From: Truepera sp.
Lineage (GTDB): Bacteria; Deinococcota; Deinococci; Deinococcales; Trueperaceae
Assembly (NCBI GenBank): GCA_032027045.1
Contig: JAVSMU010000001.1
Location: 1,449,756 to 1,513,755, forward strand
DNA length: 64,000 nucleotides
Reading direction: 5' to 3'
Numbering within the stretch: position 1 is the stretch's first letter; the number at the start of each line of letters is the position of its first letter. The notes under the pieces are model-generated. The model did not search any database. It saw only the letters and a list, made by a program, of their open reading frames with translations, and had not been told where the DNA came from. This document shows, piece after piece, positions 41,993 through 57,585 of the stretch. The position numbers and the translations under genes were made by a program.

Positions 41993-43384
41993 ATGGAAGC
42001 CAGACTCGTAGAGAAGCAGGGCGTCAACGTCACGGTGAACGTGCGCGTGGACGCCGCCACGGTGGACGCCGCCTTCGAGCGTGTGCTCACGAACCTCTCC
42101 CGCACCGTGAAGGTGCCCGGCTTCCGGCCCGGCAAGACGCCACGGGGCGTGATCGAGAAGCGCGTGGGCGAGGAGGCGATCGGGCAGGAAGTGCGCGACT
42201 CGCTGCTCGACGAGTCCTATCCCGCCGCCATGAAGGAACTCGAGCTCTACCCGATAGACGCCCACTTCCACGCCGAGGGCGCCGTGCGCGGCCAGGACTA
42301 CGAGTACGTCGTACACGCCGACGTCTACCCGGACGTGGAACTTCCACACCTCGCGAACATCACGCTCGAGGCAGAGGCGGCGGTCGTAAGCGACGCCGAC
42401 GTCGAAGAGGCCATCGGGCGCCTCAAGCTCGAGAACGCCACCCTCGTGCCCGTCGACCGTCCGGTCGAGGACAACGACTGGGTGTTGGTCGCCCACGTGA
42501 CGGGTGACGACGAGGCGGACGAGGCCTCCACCTTTCCGGTGCACCTGGACCGCGCCGGCGACGAACTCAAGGGACAGCTACTCGGCAAGGTCGTGGGCGA
42601 CGTGGTCGACGTCGTGCTCACCGATCAGGACGAGGAGGGCAACCCGACGACTTCCAACTTGAAGCTCAGGGTCGTCGACGTCAAGGGCAAGGAGCTGCCG
42701 AGCAGCGAAGCCGAGTTGGCCATCCAGCTCGGCTTCGAAGACGCCGGCGAGTTGACCAAGCGCGTCCGGGAGAGCCTCGAGGCCGACGCGCGGCGGACCA
42801 CGCAGGACGCGCGCCGCGACGAGATCGTCGAGAAGCTGGTGGCGGGCGCCACACTCGACCTGCCCGGTAGCCTGGTGCGCCGCAGGCAGCGCACCCTCCT
42901 GCAAGACCTCGCGCACGACCTCAGCCACCAGGGCGTGACCCTGCAGCGCTACCTCGATCGCTTGGAGGAGCGCGGCAAGCGTGAGGAGTTCGAGGCCGAG
43001 TTGACGGCGTCGGCCGAGAAGGGCGTGCGCCGCGACCTGGTATTGGAACGCCTCATGGAGCTTCGCGGCACCGAGCTTTCGGACGCCGAGTACCAGGCTG
43101 CCCTCAAGCAGCTGGCGCAATCGCGCGGCGTGGACGTCGGGCGCCTGGAGCACGACCTCGGGGAGGATTACCTCGCCAACTACCGCTTCTTCATGCGGCG
43201 CGACAAGGCCCTGCGAGACTTCATAGCGGAGCTTAGCGGCGAGGCGGTGCCGGAGCCCGACGAGGACGACCTGTCGGAGGCTGCCGAAGTCGCCGCCGAT
43301 GCCGCCGACCTGGCCGAGGACGAGACTTACGGCGAGGAGGGCGGCGAGCCCCACGACCACGGTGACGAGGCCCAAGAGAGCTAG
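41993..43384 (+). CDS. tig: Trigger factor
   Basis: 463 residues from ATG 41993, after GAGGAG. Ribosome-bound chaperone and peptidyl-prolyl isomerase. N-terminal ribosome-binding domain with the signature VKVPGFRPGKTPRGVIEKRV (residues about 37-57), a central PPIase domain (GDDEADEASTFPVHLD..., roughly 150-240), and the C-terminal arms. The last ~35 residues are a strongly acidic, Ala-rich tail not typical of the family core. Upstream of clpP and clpX, the classic tig-clpPX order. Confidence 0.95.
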   Translation: MEARLVEKQGVNVTVNVRVDAATVDAAFERVLTNLSRTVKVPGFRPGKTPRGVIEKRVGEEAIGQEVRDSLLDESYPAAMKELELYPIDAHFHAEGAVRGQDYEYVVHADVYPDVELPHLANITLEAEAAVVSDADVEEAIGRLKLENATLVPVDRPVEDNDWVLVAHVTGDDEADEASTFPVHLDRAGDELKGQLLGKVVGDVVDVVLTDQDEEGNPTTSNLKLRVVDVKGKELPSSEAELAIQLGFEDAGELTKRVRESLEADARRTTQDARRDEIVEKLVAGATLDLPGSLVRRRQRTLLQDLAHDLSHQGVTLQRYLDRLEERGKREEFEAELTASAEKGVRRDLVLERLMELRGTELSDAEYQAALKQLAQSRGVDVGRLEHDLGEDYLANYRFFMRRDKALRDFIAELSGEAVPEPDEDDLSEAAEVAADAADLAEDETYGEEGGEPHDHGDEAQES

Positions 43385-43515
43385 CGCCTGGCCCGTCGCA
43401 GAGCCTGACCTCTCGCAACGAACGCCTGTCCCCTCGCAGCGCGTGTCCCCTCGCAACGCCTGTCCCCTCGCAACGCCTGTCCCCTCGCAGCGCCTGTCGT
43501 CTCGCAAAGCGCCTG
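43385..43515. repeat. 17-bp minisatellite between tig and clpP
   Basis: About seven head-to-tail copies, consensus CGCCTGTCCCCTCGCAA, begin right after the tig stop; the central four (about 43422-43489) are nearly identical, outer copies degenerate. Not coding in a convincing frame. On RNA they would give a C-rich unstructured leader upstream of clpP. Confidence 0.85.
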
Positions 43516-43646
43516 GCGGCAAACTCGGCGCTCGCTAGTAACCCGGCGCGGGCGGCCCGTACGGCTACCGCAGCGGTGCCGCGCAGCCCCCGTTGCAGGC
43601 CGGCAGACGCCGGCAATGGCGCCGCCGGTGCTACTCTGGACGCATA

Positions 43647-44263
43647 ATGCCGTTGATCCCATACGTCATTGAGCAGACCGGGCGCGGAGAGCGCACCTAC
43701 GACGTCTTCAGCCGCTTGCTCAAGGAGCGCATCATCTTCCTCGGTTCCGCCATCGATTCCGAGGTCGCCAACGTCGTCACCGCCCAGCTCCTCCTGCTCG
43801 ACTCGCAGTCGAGCGAGCAGCCCATCAACCTGTTCATAAACAGCCCGGGTGGCGAGGTTTACGCCGGCATGGCCATCTACGACGTCATGCAGTTCATCTC
43901 GGCGCCTGTTCACACGAACTGCGTGGGCATCGCCATGTCGATGGGTTCGCTGATCCTCACGGCCGGCGCCAAGGGGCACCGGGTGGCGCTGCCGCACAGC
44001 CGCATCATGATTCACGCCGGGTCGGCTGGGTTCCCGCGCTCCAGCCTTCCGGACCTCGAGGTCCAGGCCCGCGAGTTCCAGGACATCAGGGGCATGATGG
44101 AGCAGGTCTACGAGACCCACACGGGGGTCTCGATAGAACAGCTCAGGCGCGACATGGACCGCGACTACTTCATGTCACCCAAGCAGGCCCTCGCCTACGG
44201 ACTCATCGACAGCGTTGTCGAGCCCCGTATCTCCGGCCGCTTCGAAGGCCAGCAGGAACCCTG

Positions 44264-44264
<1 letters not shown>
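43647..44264 (+). CDS. clpP: ATP-dependent Clp protease proteolytic subunit
   Basis: 205 residues. Serine peptidase forming the tetradecameric chamber that works with ClpX. Ser98 (GIAMSMGS) and His123 (RIMIHAGS) are in place, with the Asp of DMDRDYFMS completing the triad. The segment after His123 reads [15 protein letters not shown], whereas most ClpP have QPxGG; the usual MIHQP is therefore missing. Oligomerisation sensor region differs, so activity may be atypical or this may be a non-canonical paralogue. TACTCT ends 9 nt before ATG 43647. TGATG overlap with clpX. Confidence 0.93.
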
Positions 44265-45463
<1,199 letters not shown>

Positions 45464-45465
45464 GC

Positions 45466-46644
45466 CTAGGCCCCGCGGCCGGTGCCGGCAACCCCACGCG
45501 CCCCGGCGACCGCTCGGGAGAAACGCTCTGCCGCGTCCGCCACGTGTGAGGCTTGCACCAACCGCCCGTAACTGAACCTCACGCTCGCCTTGGCCTCGGC
45601 CTTACCGAGCCCCATCGCCAGCAGCACGTGGCTGGGCTCCACGCTCCCCGCAGCGCACGCCGAGCCTGCGCTGGCGTACACGCCCGCCTCATCCAGGAGC
45701 ATCAGCAGCGTCTCGCCGTCGGCGCCGGCCACCCTGAGGTTCGTGTGTTTCACGCTGCGCTCGGCTCCCGCCCCGTTCAAGGACACGCCCGGAACGTTCA
45801 GGGCGGCGGCTTCGAAGGTGCGCTGCAAGGTGGCGAGCCGCGCGCGCTCCGACTCCCTGCGCTCCGCGGCCAGCGAAGCGGCCACGCCGAAGCCGACTAT
45901 GGCCGGCACGGCGTGAGTGCCGGGACGGTACCCCCGCTCCTGTTCACCTCCGGCGAGCAGCGGCGCCACCTCGAGGCCTTCGCGCATGATGAGGGCGCCC
46001 GCGCCCTTGGGGCCGTAGATCTTGTGGGCCGAAAGGGCCACCAGGTCGGCGCCCAGAGCGCCGAACGAGAACTCCTCCACGCCGTAGCCCTGCACCGCGT
46101 CGCAGAGGAACAGGGCGCCGTGCGCATGGGCCAGCTCCGCCAGGGCGGGCGCGTTCGCCAGCACGCCAGTCTCGTTGTTGACGAGCATGCCCGCCACCAG
46201 GGCGGTGCCGCCCCTGGTGGCCTGGTCGGCGAGGGCCGCCTCCCACGCCGGGAGCGGCGTGGCGCCGCTTTCGTCCAAAGGCACGTAGCTCACGTCGTGG
46301 CCCTCTGCCGCAAGCCGGCGGGCAGCCGACAGCACCGCCGCATGCTCGCCCGCGCTCACGACCAGGCCACCGGCGCCCGCTCTCAACGTCGAGAAGAGGG
46401 CCTGGTTGTCCGCCTCGGTCGCGCCCGACGTGAACACGACCTGGCGCGGCCGCACACCGAGCGTTTCGGCAACGCTCTCGCGAGCCGTCTCGACCCCACG
46501 CCTGGCGCTCTGCCCTAGACGGTGAACGCTGGACGGGTTGCCGAAGTCATTCCCGAAGTAGGGCAACATGGCCTCCAGCACCGCCTCGTCCAGGGGCGTG
46601 GTGGCCGCGTGATCGAAGTAGAGGTTAGGAGGGTCTTGCGGCAC
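45466..46644 (-). CDS. iscS: Cysteine desulfurase
   Basis: 392 residues from the GTG at 46644, 11 nt after the Rrf2 gene. PLP enzyme releasing sulfur from cysteine for Fe-S clusters and thio-tRNA. Family features: YFDHAATTPLDEAVLEAML, TSGATEADNQALF, Schiff-base Lys in VALSAHKIYGPKGAGAL, active Cys in AGSACAAGSVEPSHVL. A longer upstream open frame exists but overlaps the regulator. Preceded by an IscR-like repressor, the usual iron-sulfur operon opening; iscU is not in the window. Confidence 0.92.
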   Translation of the reverse strand: MPQDPPNLYFDHAATTPLDEAVLEAMLPYFGNDFGNPSSVHRLGQSARRGVETARESVAETLGVRPRQVVFTSGATEADNQALFSTLRAGAGGLVVSAGEHAAVLSAARRLAAEGHDVSYVPLDESGATPLPAWEAALADQATRGGTALVAGMLVNNETGVLANAPALAELAHAHGALFLCDAVQGYGVEEFSFGALGADLVALSAHKIYGPKGAGALIMREGLEVAPLLAGGEQERGYRPGTHAVPAIVGFGVAASLAAERRESERARLATLQRTFEAAALNVPGVSLNGAGAERSVKHTNLRVAGADGETLLMLLDEAGVYASAGSACAAGSVEPSHVLLAMGLGKAEAKASVRFSYGRLVQASHVADAAERFSRAVAGARGVAGTGRGA

Positions 46645-46655
46645 GGCGACGTGCT

Positions 46656-47105
46656 TCAGTTGTCGCGGCCAACGTACTGCGGGAGCGGTTCCATGCCCAG
46701 GAGGCGACGCTGCTGCACCAGGTCGGCGAGGGACGTGGACCTCAACACCTGACGCACGGCGCTGTCGACCCTGCGCCAGAGGCTCTCGGTCGAGCACATC
46801 CCGACGCGAACGCAGTTCGCCGCGTCGACGATGCAGCTGACGGGCGCCACGCTGCCCTCCAGCAGCTCCACGACCTCGAGCGAATCGATCTCCTCGAGCG
46901 GGCGGGCGACGCGGTAACCGCCATGGGCACCGCGCACCGACTCGACGATGCCCGCCTTGCGCAGCACGGCGAAGATCTGTTCGAGGTACTGGTGGCTTAG
47001 TAGTTGCCGTTCGGCGACGGTCCTGAGGCTGGTCGGCTCACTGCCGCCGAGAGCGACTTCTACGAGCGCCCTCATACCGTACTGAGCTTTGGTCGATACC
47101 CACAT
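46656..47105 (-). CDS. iscR: Rrf2 family transcriptional regulator (IscR-like)
   Basis: 149 residues from the ATG at 47105. Winged-helix DNA-binding domain (VSTKAQYGMRALVEVALGG, then LLSHQYLEQIFAVLRKAGIV), and three cysteines in CIVDAANCVRVGMC that can hold a [2Fe-2S] cluster; spacing is Cx6Cx5C. IscR senses Fe-S status and represses the isc genes. Placed directly ahead of iscS. A perfect palindrome at 47161-47175 lies 56 bp upstream. Confidence 0.88.
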   Translation of the reverse strand: MWVSTKAQYGMRALVEVALGGSEPTSLRTVAERQLLSHQYLEQIFAVLRKAGIVESVRGAHGGYRVARPLEEIDSLEVVELLEGSVAPVSCIVDAANCVRVGMCSTESLWRRVDSAVRQVLRSTSLADLVQQRRLLGMEPLPQYVGRDN

Positions 47106-47160
47106 GCCGGAACCTCTCAAACGGGCTACTTGCCTGGCCTTACTCTACCGCGAACCCGGC

Positions 47161-47175
47161 TCGGAAACGTTCCGA
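47161..47175. promoter_or_regulatory. Palindrome upstream of iscR, possible operator
   Basis: TCGGAA, ACG, TTCCGA: perfect 6-bp arms. It may be the autoregulatory site of the Rrf2 protein; unproven. Confidence 0.4.
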
Positions 47176-47199
47176 CATAGTACTCGGGCGTGAAGGGGT

Positions 47200-47348
47200 C
47201 GGCGCTCCCGCGTGCGACGGCCTACGGGCCGTGAGTCCTACGAGAACGTCCTAGACGCCGGGGTTCCCGCGTGCGCAGGGGTCAACGGTGGGCGGCGGTG
47301 GCGGGGCTGATCGTGTCGCGGGGGTTTCCGCGTGCGCAGGGGTCAACG
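47200..47348 (+). CRISPR. Relict CRISPR-like array (two good repeats, one degenerate), type I-E-like
   Basis: GGTTCCCGCGTGCGCAGGGG near 47262 and GGTTTCCGCGTGCGCAGGGG near 47323 belong to 28-bp repeats (47260-47287 and 47321-47348) that differ at a single base and start exactly 61 bp apart, leaving a 33-bp spacer, the geometry of type I-E arrays. The repeat has the dyad and GTTCCC...GGGG...AAC ends of I-E repeats. A poorer copy (TCCCGCGTGCG core at 47206) lies about 60 bp earlier. No cas genes are in the window, and the last repeat contains the M23 peptidase stop codon. Confidence 0.6.
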
Positions 47349-47929
47349 CCTTCCCTGCAGGTAAGGGAGCGGGTCGACCGCGCGCCCATCGAAACGCACC
47401 TCGAAGTGTAGGTGCGGGCCCGTGGAAGCGCCGGTGCTCCCGACCCGCCCGAGGACGTCACCCTGACGCAGCGCCTGGCCCACGCGCACCAGGACCGTGC
47501 TCAGGTGCGCGTAGCGCGTCTCGGTTCCGTCACCATGGTCCAAGGTGACGACGTTGCCGTAGGTGCCCCACCAACCCGCGCGCGTGACGATACCCGTTCG
47601 CGCCGCCCTCACGGGGGTGCCCAGCGGCGCTGCCAGGTCGATGCCGGCGTGATAACGGTTGCCGTTGACGCTCACGTTGCGCCACCCGAACCCCGATGAC
47701 ACCTTCCCGATGACGGGGGGCGCGAAGCCGCCGGCGCCCCAATCCAGGTTGGCCAGACCCTCCACCGCGAGCGGTAGGAGTGCGACCTGCTCTTGTCGCA
47801 GCCGCTCTCTCACCGCTTCCTGTGGGGCAGTGGGTTCGGCGGCACTTACGACCCCGGAGCCGAATACGAACGCCACCAGGAGGGCGCAGCCGCGGGCCGA
47901 GACGCCTCGACGGGTGCGCGCCCCTGGCA

Positions 47930-47930
<1 letters not shown>
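47343..47930 (-). CDS. M23 family metallopeptidase, secreted
   Basis: 195 residues from the ATG at 47930, which overlaps the rho stop by one base (TGATG). Signal peptide about 1-30 (CALLVAFVFGSGVVSAAEP). LytM/M23 domain: His and Asp in YHAGIDLAAPLGTPV, then THLHFEV-type motif as GPHLHFEVRF. Predicted peptidoglycan endopeptidase or an amidase activator acting in the cell wall. Its stop codon (47343-47345) sits inside a CRISPR-like repeat. Co-translated with rho. Confidence 0.88.
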
Positions 47931-49633
<1,703 letters not shown>

Positions 49634-50049
49634 CCCATCTCCGTTCCCACTGTTTTCTCGATTCACCGCCGGCTCACAGGGCGCCGGTCACCTGGCATTG
49701 ATCACTGGTACTCACGTCACGGACGCTGATGATTCCCGTTTTGCTCGGCTCGAACAACACGGTTCGACGACCAGGGTCTTGGCATTCCGAGCTGATGTGG
49801 GGCGCTCCTTGGAGGCAAAAGGGCGTTCAGACAACCGACTCGGTGAGGTGCGGACGAGTTCCGTTTTTGCTCAGGAGTAGCAACGGCGCTTATTTGACGT
49901 GCCTCGTGCCTGCTGCTAGGTTTGAGTCTAGCGTTGACACCGCTCGTTGTAAAGTGTCTGCGCTGCGAAGTGCGTGATGTTCATCACGCTCTTCCACCCG
50001 CGCAAGGCGAATTCGACCTGCGTGGACCGCCGGCAGTTGCCCGGCGTGG
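49634..50049. other. Intergenic between rho and the ileS leader
   Basis: No gene recognised. TTGACA at 49934-49939 is a possible -35 of the ileS leader transcript, but no -10 at the right distance is evident. Confidence 0.35.
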
Positions 50050-50330
50050 CTATGACGGGAACAGGCCGCGCGCCTTGCTACCCACAGCGAACCGGGGATG
50101 GTGAGAGCCCGGAGGCAGGCAAGCGCGAACGGTATCCTCCCCGAGCCGCTCCCCCAACCCGCCCATGCGCGGCAGTAGGCGGAGCCGAGTGGCGCCCGAG
50201 ACAGCGCCGGGTCGTTCGCGTCTGTGAGCGACCACCGAGGCCGGCGTAGAGAACCGCGTACGGCGAAGTTGGGTGGTACCGCGCTCCCGAGGCGCCCCAA
50301 CGCAACGTTGCGAGGGGCGCCTTCGTCGTC
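50050..50330 (+). promoter_or_regulatory. T-box riboswitch ahead of ileS
   Basis: The antiterminator core GGGTGGTACCGCG is at 50271-50283. It is followed by a long terminator-like hairpin (GGCGCCCC at 50291-50298 with GGGGCGCC at 50314-50321, inner CGCAACGTTGCG). Stem I is recognisable: GCGAACCGGGGATGGTGAG (50088 on) is the distal part, and an ATC triplet at 50134-50136 in the specifier bulge matches isoleucine. Uncharged tRNA-Ile binding should favour antitermination of ileS. Terminator U-run is weak (TTCGTCGTC). Confidence 0.85.
50289..50330 (+). terminator. Terminator hairpin of the ileS T-box leader
   Basis: 8-bp outer stem GGCGCCCC/GGGGCGCC with an inner self-complementary CGCAACGTTGCG, then TTCGTCGTC. 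Competes with the T-box antiterminator. Confidence 0.6.
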
Positions 50331-50376
50331 ACGAGGCGCCTAGCGCGCGCCGCTGCTCGGGACCGAGGTGACACTC

Positions 50377-54886
<4,510 letters not shown>

Positions 54887-54899
54887 GGTACACGAGACG

Positions 54900-56084
54900 A
54901 TGTTGCGTGGAGTCGACGACTTGGACCTGAGTGGCAAGCGCGTGCTGCTGCGCGTGGATTTCAACGTGCCGGTGAAGGACGGCCAGGTCGTCGACGACAC
55001 GCGCATCACTGCCGCGCTACCGACCATCAGGGCCTTGCTGGACAGGGGTGCCACGCTCGTGCTCACCTCGCACCTCGGCCGGCCCAAGGGTAGTCCTTCC
55101 GACAAGTACCGGCTGGGGCCGGTGGCCGCCAGGCTGGCGCAGCTTCTGGGCCGCCCCGTCCGCTACCTGCCGACGCCCGGGCCCGCCAGCAGCGAGCAGC
55201 AGGCTTTCGTGGCGGACGCTCCCGTCGGGAGCGTCACGCTCATCGAGAACAGCCGCTTCGACGCGCGTGAGGAAGCGAACGACCCGGCGCTCGCCCGCGT
55301 GCTGGCTTCATACGGTGACTTCTACGTCAACGACGCGTTCGGGGCGGCTCACCGCGCACACGCCACCACCGAGGCCGTTGCCAGGCTGCTGCCGAGCGCC
55401 GCCGGTTACCTCATGGCGGCCGAACTCAAGGCACTGTCACGGCTGACGAGCGAGCCGGAGCGCCCCTTCGCGGTGGTGCTCGGCGGCGCCAAGGTGAGCG
55501 ACAAACTGGGGGTACTGGAGCGCCTCATCGACCTTTCCGACACCATCTTGGTCGGCGGCGCGATGGCCTACACGTTCATCGTCGCCCGCGGCGGCGAGGT
55601 GGGGCGGTCGCTCGTGGAGCGCGAAATGCTGGCCCTGGCCACCGACGTGATGGCCAAGGCCGAAGCGCACGGGGTGAGGCTCTTGCTGCCCGTCGACTCC
55701 GTGTGCGCGCCCGGCATCGTGGCCGGCGCCCCGGCGTCGGTCCACCCGTCGAACGCCATCCCCGAGGACCTCATGGGTCTCGACATCGGGCCAGACGCCG
55801 TGGCCGAGTTCGAGGCTGCGCTGGCGCCGGCGAAGACCGTCTTCTGGAACGGCCCCCTGGGCGTCTTCGAGGTCCCGCCGTTCGACGCCGGCACCCGCGC
55901 GATCGCCCATGCCGTGGCCGCACTCGACGCCTACACGGTAGTGGGCGGCGGCGACTCCATCGCCGCCTTGAACGCCGCTGGGGTGCTGGGCGCGATCGAC
56001 CACGTCTCCACGGGCGGGGGTGCGTCCCTCGAGTTCGTCGAGGGACGGGCGTTGCCCGGGGTGGCCGCACTCGAGGTGGCATAG
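54900..56084 (+). CDS. pgk: Phosphoglycerate kinase
   Basis: 394 residues. Converts 1,3-bisphosphoglycerate and ADP to 3-phosphoglycerate and ATP. N-terminal [47 protein letters not shown], and the nucleotide loop [15 protein letters not shown] near the C-terminus. Starts 13 nt after gap. Its stop is 2 nt before the next gene. Confidence 0.96.
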   Translation: MLRGVDDLDLSGKRVLLRVDFNVPVKDGQVVDDTRITAALPTIRALLDRGATLVLTSHLGRPKGSPSDKYRLGPVAARLAQLLGRPVRYLPTPGPASSEQQAFVADAPVGSVTLIENSRFDAREEANDPALARVLASYGDFYVNDAFGAAHRAHATTEAVARLLPSAAGYLMAAELKALSRLTSEPERPFAVVLGGAKVSDKLGVLERLIDLSDTILVGGAMAYTFIVARGGEVGRSLVEREMLALATDVMAKAEAHGVRLLLPVDSVCAPGIVAGAPASVHPSNAIPEDLMGLDIGPDAVAEFEAALAPAKTVFWNGPLGVFEVPPFDAGTRAIAHAVAALDAYTVVGGGDSIAALNAAGVLGAIDHVSTGGGASLEFVEGRALPGVAALEVA

Positions 56085-56086
56085 GC

Positions 56087-56722
56087 GTGTCCTACGAGCC
56101 GTTCATCAACCTGGACAAGGACCGCTTCGGCAAGGCGGGCCCCGTTACGGCCGACATCGCCGACGTCGCCGGCGATTACACCTACCTCACCCGCGGTTAC
56201 TACGCCGCGCTCGACGCGGAGCTCGAGGGAAAGCTGGTGCTGCCCACCACGGCCGACGCGCTCGACGCCTACGTCGTGCCGATCGCGATGGAGAAGGCGC
56301 GGCTGGCCGGCATCCCGGTGCCCGAGTACGAGATCGTGGTGGAGCGCTTCCCGCCGCCACCCATGCTGGCCTACCCCATCAACCCCTTCAGCGTCAGGGG
56401 CGAGCTCCTGCTCGACGACGCCGCCGTGGAGTCGCGCCGCAAGGGCCTGACCTACACCGGCAAGTACGCGGTTCTCATCCAACGCCTGCCCGGGGATCAC
56501 CGGGTGGACGTGCTGCGGCTGGTGCTCGGCACCACCCCGGTAGCGGAGTACCAGGCCTTCGGGGCCAGGGTGTTCGAGGCCTTCCGCCTACCCCTCATGC
56601 GCGTGCGCGTGATCGTCACGCCCAAGGCTTACCTGCTCTCGGCCATCGAGCCGTTGCCGTTCAAGGATCTGGACGACGCCGAGCGCGCCGTTCTGGAGGG
56701 GATGGGGACATGGCGCGCCTAG
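56087..56722 (+). CDS. RimK-associated N-terminal domain protein (RLAN type)
   Basis: 211 residues from a GTG 2 nt after pgk. Resembles the RimK-like ATP-grasp N-terminal domain (RLAN), which in other bacteria is usually fused ahead of the ATP-grasp ligase. Readable parts: GPVTADIADVAGDYTYLTRG, YYAALDAELEGKLVLPTTAD, PFKDLDDAERAVLEGM. Its end overlaps the ligase gene by 13 nt in another frame, so the usual single protein is split into two here. Likely a subunit of the ligase; function in substrate or carrier recognition is inferred. Confidence 0.7.
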   Translation: MSYEPFINLDKDRFGKAGPVTADIADVAGDYTYLTRGYYAALDAELEGKLVLPTTADALDAYVVPIAMEKARLAGIPVPEYEIVVERFPPPPMLAYPINPFSVRGELLLDDAAVESRRKGLTYTGKYAVLIQRLPGDHRVDVLRLVLGTTPVAEYQAFGARVFEAFRLPLMRVRVIVTPKAYLLSAIEPLPFKDLDDAERAVLEGMGTWRA

Positions 56723-57585
56723 CCATCTTCACCGAGCGCTACACCATCCGCTCGTCGGTCGAGTTGACGGCCCTCACCAACTTCCGGCTCGCGGCTTTCG
56801 AGCTGGATCACGAGCTGGACTTCCTCTTCAAGCAAGAACTCAAGTACCTGAAGAACTACGACGGCATCTTCATCAGGGCCCTCACCGACCCGCTCAACGC
56901 CTCGTACGTGGTGGCGCGGCAGGCGGAGCTGCTCGGCAAGCGCGTGCTCGACCATTCGAGCGCCATACTCATCTGTTGCGACAAGGTCAACATGTACTCG
57001 CGGCTCATGGCGCACGGTGTCTCCATCCCGGAGACGCGCTTCCTGGAGGAGGCCGACCTCAACCCCATGAACGCCTCCAGGCTCTTCGAGGAGCTCGGCA
57101 CCCCGCTGGTGATCAAGGCGCCCAACTCGAGTTTCAGCGCGTACGTCGACAAGGTGGCCACGCCGGACGCTTTCGTCAAGGTCGGCAAGCGCTTCTTGCG
57201 GCGCTCCGACCGGGTAGTGGTGCAGCAGTACATGCCGAGTGACTTCGACTGGCGCGTGATCACGTTGGACGGCCGGGTACTCGCGGTCGTGAAGTACGCC
57301 TTCGCGCCGGCGCAGTGGAAGCTGATGGACCGCACCGAGTCGGGCGAGTGGGCCAAGACCGTCGCCACTCACCGTGACGAGGCGAACCCCAAGCTACTCG
57401 CCACGGCCCTCGCCGCGGCAAACGCCATCGGCACGAGCCTCTACGGCGTGGACGTGAAGGAGATCGACGGTGAGTTCTACGTCATCGAGGTCAACGACAA
57501 CCCCACGATCGCGGCCGGGGACGAGGACCAGGCGAACCCCGAAATCTACGGTGAGATCATCAGCCACCTAGCGGGTGATGCCTGA
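56710..57585 (+). CDS. ATP-grasp ligase, RimK family
   Basis: 291 residues. ATP-grasp carboxylate-amine ligase: CDKVNMYSRLMAHGVSIPET, then GTPLVIKAPNSSFSAYVDKV (ATP lid), VVQQYMPSDFDWRVITLDGR, and the metal-binding GVDVKEIDGEFYVIEVNDNP with the conserved Glu-x-Asn. RimK-family enzymes add amino acids such as glutamate to proteins or peptides; the real substrate is unknown. With the RLAN protein (502 residues together) it equals the length of the fused forms. Its 3' end overlaps the convergent GNAT-peptidase gene by 26 bp. Confidence 0.88.
   Translation: MARLAIFTERYTIRSSVELTALTNFRLAAFELDHELDFLFKQELKYLKNYDGIFIRALTDPLNASYVVARQAELLGKRVLDHSSAILICCDKVNMYSRLMAHGVSIPETRFLEEADLNPMNASRLFEELGTPLVIKAPNSSFSAYVDKVATPDAFVKVGKRFLRRSDRVVVQQYMPSDFDWRVITLDGRVLAVVKYAFAPAQWKLMDRTESGEWAKTVATHRDEANPKLLATALAAANAIGTSLYGVDVKEIDGEFYVIEVNDNPTIAAGDEDQANPEIYGEIISHLAGDA

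Noticed and set aside
43233-44120. 295-codon minus-strand frame over the 17-bp repeats and clpP
   Set aside because: Its repetitive GDRRCEGTG-like part is only the translated minisatellite and the rest is antisense to clpP.
49934-49955. TTGACA followed by TAAAGT as an ileS promoter
   Set aside because: The spacing is only 10 bp, too short for a normal promoter; no other -10 was evident.
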